DNA of 64,000 nt from Pleurodeles waltl. Lineage: Eukaryota; Chordata; Amphibia; Caudata; Salamandridae. Positions within the stretch are counted from its first letter, which is position 1; every line of letters begins with the position of its first letter. A model generated the notes under the pieces. The model ran no database searches and was not told the DNA's origin. It saw only the letters and a program-made list of their open reading frames with translations. The DNA is taken from the NCBI RefSeq assembly GCF_031143425.1, contig NC_090445.1, positions 1,579,734,049 through 1,579,798,048 on the forward strand. Reading direction: 5' to 3'. A program made the translations under genes and the position numbers. Shown in pieces: positions 55,736-64,000 of this stretch.

Positions 55736-57429
55736 ACCAGGATCACAAGTTTCATTAGAAATTGTTGAGTCATATACATGTCAGAAACATCAAGCTAGGA
55801 CTTTCCAATGTTTCAATACTCCCCAAGTGTGACACATACAAGCCAATAAGTACAGGGACATGACTACAGACATATATTTCTCCATCTGCAGACTGCCACA
55901 CTACCCTGCTCAGGGCCTACGATGACTAAGCAAGCTTACTGACATCATGTAGCCTATGCTCTTACGACCTGACTGAGATATAAGCCACTACGATACACAT
56001 CACACCTATGTGGCTTCTGAAGGGTGATCTTCTTAGGCATGAATGAAGCAACACATTCACACTCTGTGAGCATGACTCTCTGCACACAGTCTCTACAGCC
56101 AACTTCCAGAGTAAAAGATCAAATATTACATATGGGTGACAATGAAGGGACCAGCATGGTCGATACAGAAAGAGTCTTTCCTGTCCATGTGTGGACATGT
56201 GCCATAACAAATGCAGACTTATGCCACTTCAGGAGGTGGGTTGTTCTGTGGTATGTACCTGTACCACATAACAGTCCTTTAGATATATGTATCTATCCTA
56301 TAGAGATGGCATTCAATGGACAAAGGCATGGGTTGTGCAGTTTCTGCTGTGTGACCAAGCTACTTTGTCACATATCATGGACTCCATGGTATCAACACAC
56401 TGTCTGCACTGAGGGACTGTCATTCATGCAATAAGCCTGCGCAGGACATGTACAACCTGTGTGAAGGTGATGACAGAGTTTTGGGAATAAGGGACCTGTT
56501 ATTAGTCAAAGACAAACATTGACAATGATGCCAAGTGCACATATGTCTTAGATCAAGAACTTACCTCTGTACCCATACCTACTGTAATCAAAGGACGGGG
56601 GCATTCTGGGCAGGATTTGCCACTAGAACCTTATGTTGGACACGTGACAGGATCTGCTGGGGTAGAGAGAGTAGGCACAGTGCCACAGTTGCATAGCCAC
56701 AGTGACTCTACCCCAGCCTAGATTACGACCCATACTGGGAGATACATTAGACAGGCCCTGGTCTCTGCAGGCTGAGCAGACAGAACCATGACACTCCATC
56801 CATTCACATCACTTTCATGCATGACAGTACATCATGTAGACAACAGCAAATTGGCACGTGGTGTGTGTGGCAACCTGAAAGGCAGGGTGACTCATGATAT
56901 GTCTTCCAAACAGCAGTTTAGCAAGAGCAGGTGTTGTTAATGAACCTCTGTGGCACCATTCTCATTTCTCACATTACTCTCAACTGACTCATGCAACATG
57001 CATACTCAGCTCATGCTGTCATGCACATACATGTTGTCTGACATTTACAACAATCATGAGGAAATGTCAGTGGATGACAGTAATGCCTCCTCACCTAGTT
57101 ATGTACATCAGCACAAGGAGGATCTGGGAACCCTAAAAACCCACACAACACAATGTGAATGAACTTTACATATGCCGCTGGCCACCAATACCTGCACATT
57201 GTCCCTCCCATTGATGCCACAAAGACTGCAACAACAGGCACATGAGTAGTCAACCTGGCACACAGGGCCACATTCTAGCCTGTGAGAAGGGAAGGATGGT
57301 GAAGTACAGAGAAATCTGTGCACATGTCAAGACCCTTCAAATCTGTCATGCCACAACCACGAAAGGTGCCAGGAAAGTAATCAGGATGCAGGTGAAGAAG
57401 TATCCTCCGTGGAGACAGCCGTCGTCCTA

Positions 57430-58262
57430 GCTGGATGAAGATTTGCCAAGTCGTGTTGCGCTTTTTACAAGGAAGAGGTTGAGTACTGGAATCCAAGATG
57501 TCCGACGTTTAGGCAGACAGTTAAGTTGCAGTTCCAGTTTTGCATTCAGTCTAGTTGCTATAATACGGGTGCGATGCTTGAGAGCTTTGCACTTCAACTG
57601 CGATTTGACAGGAGTCAGGTGTTCAGAGAGAGAGCGCGTCAGTGAGGAAACATTTTTGTAAGGAAAATTCGTCTTCGCAAGTATATTGAAAAGAAAAAAC
57701 GAGCGTTGCAGCAAACGATAACCCAAGAAGCAGAAAGAAAATTCTGAAAGAACTTTTTATTGAAGGTTCACGAACATTCTGTGGTAAGAAAATATACGAC
57801 TATTCAAAGAATATTAAGAGAATATTAAGAGGATATATATATATACATAAACAACTCAAATAATCTAGCATGCCAGATATAATCAACAGAACATAAGAAA
57901 AGCTATAACAGACAATAATTACGCTTATTTACATTACAAAGAATCTAATTAAAGACAGTTAACTAAAAGGTCATTCCTCTTCGCCTGAATTCAAGATAAT
58001 GAATAACTATATATATATATATATATATACATGTATATAGCAACATTCGGGAGCAAAGGAAAAAGAAACATGCTGAGGAAAAAGACTCTGAAATTTCCCA
58101 GTTGAGAAGCGGACAATTCTTCTAATCAAACTGAGAGAGTTTTTTTTATTTAAGAAACTTATTTTCATTTCAACAGCAGAGAGCTCAGGGTGTTATTATA
58201 ACATTGCTTGCTAGAGAAGACTAGCTGTTAGTTAATTCCAGGGTGCTCAATACAGAGATTAG
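57430..58262. other. Unexplained 0.8-kb segment interrupting the older Harbinger
   Basis: This stretch is unlike the Harbinger text on either side and ends abruptly at 58262, where the second Myb relic resumes without its coiled-coil end. On the minus strand AATAAA occurs near 57762, and a 99-codon minus frame (57427-57726, Lys/Arg/Leu-rich) follows it. Two short (TA)n runs are present (57833, 58009). It may be a retroelement insertion with accompanying deletion. Confidence 0.4.
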
Positions 58263-58274
58263 TTTTGTTGCGAG

Positions 58275-60460
58275 TAGTCTGGGTTGGGCTGATGGTGTCC
58301 TGTCTGACGGCAGCCCCAGTGGCCTCACCCTGCTGGCCCACAGCATCCCTCTCATGCACACCACCCCGTGGGCCTGTACCCTTGCAGCAGGTTGCCCTCT
58401 CCCACTTGTTCCTGAACCCTCATTGTCCAAAGTGTCTGCAACTCAGGATACAGGGCTGGTAGGCTCAAAATTGTTGACACTGTGCTTGGTACACAGATTG
58501 AGGGGTGAATGGCTGCCTGAGTTGTTGAGGCAACCAGGCTGGGAGGGGTTGATGTGGGCATAGTGAGACTCACTGTAGCCGTCTTACTAGCTTGACCAGA
58601 TGGGCCACAACCGTCCTCCAGGCACAGCAGTCCAGGCATGCTGTCCTCACTGAGGGTTTCATCCAAGGGCTGAGGGTGTCAGTCTCCTCTGTGGGATCTG
58701 TGTGCCCAGTGGCAGGTAGAACTGTTGATGTGAAACATACTATGTTACTGGTTGTATTGTGACATCTACCTGCAACAGTTTAATGTTATAGTAAGCAGAG
58801 AGCTTGTTCAACACTAAGTTGCAGATGATCCAATTGTGCCAAGTGACCGTAGTATTGGGTGTTTTGACTTGACATGTGTGAAGTTTGCCAATTCATTTTG
58901 AACCAAGCAACTGATGTGAAGTGCAGCTCATTTGCTCTTTGGATGATGGCCTGGAAATGACACATTGCCACCAGTGCGGACAAGACAGTGGTTGAGCAGG
59001 ATATGACTTTGGCCACATTGTGGCCTAGTTGATTGAGATGCAGGCAGAGGCAGAAGTTTGACAGGAGTGATCATGTGGTGAGTGCAGTGTGAATATGTCT
59101 CCTGCCAATCCCATTCTGGTGTTGTCCATTTAGGCCTGTGTAAGGTGTCCTTCCTGTCCTCACTAGCTTCATTTAGGGTTAGCATGTCAGGATAGAGTTA
59201 TGTAGGCAGGCACATCTCTGAGTTAAGCATGATCACTCCGAGGTGAGTAAATGTCAATTGAGAGTTAGCAGGCAAGTGTGTTTTGACAAAGTGACCACTG
59301 GTCTGGTGTTTGGAGTAAGCGTTACAGGGCCTGCTAGGTGTTGCAACCAGGTCACTCCCTGTAGTAAACTGCATTTTGGAGTTGACAAACATGTGTATTT
59401 GGGCAGGAGAACACTAGTCTGGTGGTTGGAGTGACAGAAACAGGGCCTATTGTGAGCTGTAGTCAGCCCAGTCCCTGTACGTCACACACTGGACAGATGG
59501 TATCCTCCCAGGTAAGTGGGCTTCAATTGAGAATCAACAAACAGGGATATTTTGGTAAGTGACCACTGGGCTTGTGTTTGTAGTCACAGAAACTGGCATT
59601 GGCAGTCATATCAGTCCCTCCACTTGCTGACGCTTGACAAATGTTACCCTCCCAGGTGAGTGTTGAGCATTGAAGAGATTACAGACAGGTGTTTTTGGGC
59701 CTGTGAAACCTGTGCTGTTGTTTGGAGTCACAGTCCCAAGGCCTGCTGGTAGTTTCAGACATGTCACTATCTGTGCTACATACACTGTACATATGTCATC
59801 CCCCCAGGTGAGTCCACATCAATTGATCTTTATTACTACAGATATCTAGTATCATGATACCACTGTGGTGGTGTTTGCAGTTACAGGTCTAGTGCCTGCT
59901 GGGAGTTGTAGTCATGCAAGTCTCTGTACTACACACACTGTACAGATGTCCTCTCCCCAGGTGAATACACTTCAATTGTGATTTGCCAAAAGGTAGTTTT
60001 TAGACAGGTGGACTCTGGGCTGGTGAGTGGAGTGAATGTAATTGAGGCAAAAGGTGACTTACGTTCACGCATGGCATGTCATTTTGGTGACCTTTTTAGT
60101 GTTGTGACTTACCAGACTCCACTCCCCCAGGTATTTCACACAGGCCCTCAGGATGCAGGATTGCCAAGACCTTCTCCTCCCAGAGTAGGTATCTGTAATA
60201 GGGCACTGGGATGGCAACCACCAGTCTTCCTGGCCTGCAGCTGGTGCCTGGGGTCCAGGGAACGGACCTTTCCCTTGAGGTTTTTCCATCCTTTCCTGAT
60301 GTCCTCCTTTGAGTGCACATTGGAGCCTACAGAATTGACTCTATCGACTACCCTGTCCCACAGTTCCATTTTCCTACTGAGAGGAGTATACTGGAGTTGT
60401 GCTCTAAACAACTGTGGCTCTATTCTTATGATTTCATCCACCATAACTCTCCATCTGTGA
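58275..60460 (-). pseudogene. Relic of the second Myb-like gene in the older Harbinger
   Basis: Exon 1 relic (about 60460-60125 minus) reads MVDEIIRIEPQLFRAQ, RKMELWDRVVDRVNSVG and RKGWKNLKGKVRS, which pair residue by residue with MVDEIIRVEPQLFGSQ, RKMELWQRIVDRVNAVG and RKRWNDLRGKVRS of the intact copy. The exon 2 linker (about 58720-58275) is Pro/Ser/Thr/Gln-rich and followed by the break at 58262. The intron is longer here (about 1.4 kb) and carries several spaced copies of a degenerate ~120-base unit containing CCCAGGTGAGT. Frame breaks make it a pseudogene. Confidence 0.75.
58750..60115. repeat. Degenerate tandem repeat (~120 bp) in the intron of the second Myb relic
   Basis: Phrases such as CCAGGTGAGT..TCAATTGA..TT, ACCACTGG.CT.GTGTTTG.AGT and CCTGCTGG.AGTT recur near 59240, 59390, 59505, 59640, 59800 and 59950. 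This indicates about six diverged tandem copies of a unit of roughly 110-150 bases. Confidence 0.55.
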
Positions 60461-60875
60461 AACTGAGATTTTTAAGATGTAAAATGGTAGTGAAAACAAA
60501 TGTGGTGACAGGGACTCGCTTAACAGGGGAGGTGCAATAGGTGGTGGATGGTCAAGGGTGTGTGCAGGTTGTTCTATGGTATGGAGAAATAACGGGGGTT
60601 GTTTAATCTGTGTACTCTCAAGATATACGTGCTCTGGCACAGTGATTTGCGTTGAAAATGTAAAGGATTGTGCTGGTTGAAGGGGTGTGTTTTATAGTGT
60701 CCTTTGCAGGTATGTCCAGTGCGGCAATGTGTGGCAGCTGTGTTGTTTTTAAATGCGTCCAATGTGCAGTTGTGTTTTGCTTTGCAGACTGTGGACTGCC
60801 GTGGTTTGGACCACCACTGGCTGACCACCGTTGAAGGACCGCCATGTTGGCTGTGTGCTTGTAATATGCTCTGTG

Positions 60876-62120
60876 GTTGGTCGCGGGGTCAGGCGGGAAG
60901 GAAGGTTGGATCGCCTTTTACCAGACCGTGCGCCCTTAGACTTTGAGGAAGCCAGATTTGATTTTCCCACTTCTACGTAAGCAACAGTAGGGAAAGTGTT
61001 GAAATATATAAACATTAATATAAAATGAGAATATGAACACATTTATAACACATATCAATTAAAATACATACACATTTCCTTGTTAAAATATACTTGACTA
61101 AATAATTTAAAAAATGCTACTTATTAAAAGTAATTAAGCATGTTTACCTATGAAAACCACTACAAAACACTAAAGCACATCCCACTCTTCTCCTCTACAA
61201 CAATCCACAACACTATTTGAAACAATAATAAACAAATGAAATAAATCACAGAAAATAAAAGTGTTGCAAGAAATACTAAAAATGTAAAAGAACAAAACCA
61301 CAAAACAATAACTTAAAATATATCTATTAATTCAAGAAATTACCAGTTTACATAATTAACAATATGTGTATCCAATTATATATAATAATTAAGTATTTAA
61401 AAGTCCTCCTATAAATTATGAATTGATGTGCATAACCAATAACCCAATTGACCAATTGAAAAAAATAAAAATTTACAAAACAAATACTTACAGAATTCCT
61501 AAATGAGATAATTTACATCATTAATAATCTAATCAAGCAATTAAAATTTAAAATTGTGAAAAATATATAAAACTTTTCACTTATTCCATACTAAACTGAG
61601 CAACTCACCAGTAATTTTTAAAATTAAAATAAACTAAAAAACACTTTACAAGTATTGCCAAAACAATAAAAAAAAGCAAAAACATTGAAGACCATTAACA
61701 ATAGCATTTTAATAAGTTAAAAGTTACAAAATCATAAACTATTACAAAATAATAAAAAAAACAATATTACATGCATCTATATTAAAAATATACTAAACCC
61801 TTAAAACACAATATTCCTTCACACAATATTCTGTCCCATTATATTCTTGTCATCACAATACTTTTTTGACAATATTTGTGTGAGATAAATTTTTTTACAT
61901 GATATGAACATTATGTACCTAGCTGCCCCAGGCCCTGGTGAGCTATGTTGTATGTCTGTGGTGGGGTATGTTATATGTGGGTCTGTGAGTGTTAACTTTA
62001 CAAGATGATTTATGTCATAAGTGAAACTATATTTTAACCCTGGGATTCATTTTTCAAAATTGTTGTTTTCAACCATGTTTCTCCATTTGGGCTAGTGAAC
62101 ATGAATGAGGATTACAACTC
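60876..62120. other. Strongly A+T-rich block, no gene
   Basis: From about 60950 to 61870 the sequence is mostly A and T, with A-runs favoured on the plus strand (AAAATAAA, AATAATTAA type). No open frame of substance or recognisable element. It begins just beyond the right end of the older Harbinger. Confidence 0.6.
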
Positions 62121-62123
62121 CAA

Positions 62124-62695
62124 GGGCCTGATTACAACTTTGGTGGTCGAACTGAGCCAACCGCCAAAGCCAGGGGGCAGAGGCTGTTGTGATGCTTGCA
62201 GCCTCTGTCCCAGTAGTAAAACGATGTTTCCACTGGGCTGACCGACAGGAACATCATAGTACAATGTTTCCTCTGGTGAGACCAGTGGAAACACTGCCAC
62301 AGCATCGAGGTCAATGCCGTGGCAAATCAGCACCCTCGGAATGCACACTGTCAGCAGTGCAGACAGTGCACTTTCTGAGGGTGCTGGCAGGGCACCCTGT
62401 GGCCCCCAGCACTGGCTTTCCTCCGGCCTTTTCATAGCAGGGACCCTGCCATGAAAAGGCTGACAGAAAGAGGACTCATGATCAGCATGGGGTCGCCGAA
62501 CTCAGCGCCGCTGTGGCTGACCACAACTCCTACCACCGACACCCTATTGGGATCTATGTTCCTGGCAGTAGCGGCAGTTCCCTGGTGGTCTGACTGCCAG
62601 GGTTGTAATCTGGTAGACAGATCACCAGGAGTGCAGTGGTCCGACTGCCACTGCGAATCGGGGGTCTTAAGACCGCCAGACTCATAATGAGGCCC
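62124..62695. mobile_element. 572-bp Harbinger MITE
   Basis: The left end GGGCCTGATTACAACTTTGG and inverted right end GGGCCTCATTATGAGTCTGG are terminal inverted repeats ending in GGCGG/GGTGG. Flanks are CAA (62121-62123) and TAA (62696-62698), a one-base-diverged 3-bp duplication. No coding capacity. More diverged than the copy at 47362. Confidence 0.8.
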
Positions 62696-62778
62696 TAAGA
62701 GTGTTATTGATTGCTAAAAGAAAGCCCAGAATTGTAAAGCAATGTCTCTCTATGCATGGAATCATCTGTTGACCATAC

Positions 62779-64000
62779 TGTTGGAAAGTGGTTTATCTTA
62801 GGTGCTGGTAGGTACCTACAGCTAGTAATAAAGCCGTAATAACACATAAGGTCTAGTGAAGGTCTCACTAAATTTACTCTTGCTCAACCCTTGGTAGCAT
62901 GGCTCATGAGCAGTCAGACTTAATTTATAAGATAGATGTGTAACGCATTTAATATCGCCAAAGAAGCAAATAAGTCAAATACAACACACAATAAAAACCC
63001 AACACCAGTTTATAAAACTAGAAAATATTTTTATCTTTAAATTGACACCAAAATAACAAACTTCCAAGGTAGGAAACTGGAGATAGAAATTGTGTAAGCA
63101 TAAATCAAAAACTTTACTTTCTAGTGCCAATAAATGAAAAGCGCCAATCGCTGCCATCTCGGATATGCGTAGCGGTAAGCCTTGGACAAAATATTTCCTC
63201 CACACAAGCGGGTCTCCTTGTCAGGCAGATTATGACTGCTGCTTAGTTTAGTGTGATGCCTCAATCAACTCCTATAGGTCTCCCAATGACAAACCGCTCT
63301 GGAGCTCCAGCAGGGCAAACCTGGATCTCAGGCCAAGTAGCGGTTCGATGTCACCGGCTTGACTCTCTATGACGGGTTGGTCAGCTTATGGTGCTTTTTT
63401 ATCAAAATTTCTCCAAATTATCTCAAACTTCTGCATCTTCTTCCAGAAGGTCCTTTTGGGGTCTTGAAGTGTCCAAAACCACAATCCAAGATTCCTGAAG
63501 CTCTGAGTTGCTCCTTGGGATGTTGGGACTACAATTCCACAATGCACCTGGTCAAATCCTTAAAAGTCCACTGGACGATGGTCAGCTGGACTCTTCTGAC
63601 AGGAGTTGATGCAGATGACGCTTAGTAGCTCCTTTGTACCTGATGCTTACAGGGAGTCCACTCCTGAATCTTTTAGAAGCCAGGCAAAGTCCTCTTTTGT
63701 GAAGCCTAGAGTGTGCACCTGGTGCAGTCCTTGTGAGTGCAGTCTTTTTTTAGTGCAGATCATAGGTTCAGAAGGGCAGTCTTTCTTCCTATTGATGTTC
63801 ACAGGCAGAGGTCTGAGTTCCTGGGCAGCTCTCCTACATTTATCCGGGTTTTTCAGCTGGGAAGCAGGGGTGCACCCCTGACCAATGTGGTGCAGGGTAC
63901 CATCATCTGTGATGACCACTTCCCTATAAGTGTGGCACATTTTTGTCCCAGAAAGCACTGTTTCTTAAAAATCCTAAATGAATGAAATCTCTGCTGGAGG
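62779..64000 (+). mobile_element. 5' part of a long LTR, cut by the window end
   Basis: Starts TGTTGGAAAG with AATAAA shortly inside (about 62827) and LTR-like text to the end of the window. By analogy with the LTRs at 1-1966 and 3890-6546 it should end CTTTCCAACA beyond the window and be followed by CATAC, the five bases at 62774-62778. The plus frames of 80-90 codons near the end have no domain. Confidence 0.5.

Larger units (their letters stand above)
52052..60875 (+). mobile_element. Old Harbinger relative of 8.8 kb with two Myb-like gene relics
   Basis: The left end GGACTCATTACGAGTTTTGC resembles the Harbinger terminus, followed by the same GGCGG/CCGCC-type subterminal text. The right end is degraded around 60840-60875 (CCGCCATG...CTTGTAATATGCTC). 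Homologous blocks appear in the same order and strands as in the 21325-30345 element: transposase exon 1 (about 52384), the nested Myb gene exon (55456-55735 minus), and the second Myb gene (58275-60460 minus). The overall length is similar (8.8 vs 9.0 kb). The catalytic transposase exon is not recognisable. Boundaries are approximate to tens of bases. Confidence 0.7.

Noticed and set aside
1..64000. Host protein-coding exon or microRNA gene
   Set aside because: I looked on both strands for conserved domains with flanking splice sites and found only mobile-element proteins. Without database searches, short isolated exons could still be missed.

Overview
The window looks like a piece of a very large, repeat-dominated salamander genome, most probably a newt (Salamandridae; Pleurodeles-like). 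Three things point that way: abundant PIF/Harbinger elements and short Harbinger-type MITEs with GGGGTCATT / GGCGG termini, a tandem pair of ~326-bp monomers that carry a hammerhead ribozyme and an octamer motif like newt satellite 2, and very long LTRs. I found no convincing host protein-coding exon, tRNA, rRNA or microRNA. Nearly everything that can be named is a mobile element or a tandem repeat.

Layout. 1-1966: 3' part of a long LTR. 3890-6546: complete 2.66-kb solo LTR with a 5-bp target duplication. 6557-6750: small retro-insertion. 7788-8333: first of three MITEs ending in a 'GGCCCATATTTAT'-like terminus (others at 36112-37017 and 45641-46123). 9421-10310: promoter-like stretch. 11606-12204: satellite-2-like tandem with minus-strand hammerhead ribozymes. 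13627-14420: decayed L2/CR1-type LINE. 17763-21141: doubly deleted L1-type LINE with an 18-bp target duplication. 21325-30345: a 9.0-kb Harbinger element. 34999-35240: small reverse transcriptase relic. 39410-39870: diverged satellite-2-like pair. 42688-46750: decayed Ty3/gypsy element, split by a MITE. 47362-47928: 567-bp Harbinger MITE. 49059-49160: array of CRE-like TGACATCA motifs. 50600-51240: minus-strand LINE relic. 51437-51597: (TA)n. 52052-60875: second, much older Harbinger relative. 60950-61870: A+T-rich block. 62124-62695: another Harbinger MITE. 62779-64000: start of another long LTR.

The main result is the 9.0-kb Harbinger element. By joining open reading frames at good splice sites I infer three genes. 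(1) A plus-strand DDE transposase whose short Arg-rich first exon (21654-21736) lies next to the 5' terminal repeat and splices across ~5 kb to the catalytic exon (26729-27751). (2) A minus-strand, three-exon Myb/SANT-like protein of 515 residues (24145-26279) lying entirely inside the transposase intron. (3) A second minus-strand two-exon Myb/SANT-like protein (28420-29759) downstream of the transposase. Harbinger elements are known to pair a transposase with one Myb-like protein that imports it and helps it bind the termini. Two different Myb-like genes, one nested antisense in the transposase intron, is the most unusual architecture here. The intron also holds four successive minisatellite families, one with an exact 139-bp higher-order period. 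The transposase and the second Myb gene carry small lesions, while the nested gene reads through intact. The older relic at 52052-60875 keeps remnants of both Myb genes in the same order and orientation but no recognisable catalytic transposase exon, so the two-Myb layout predates this copy.
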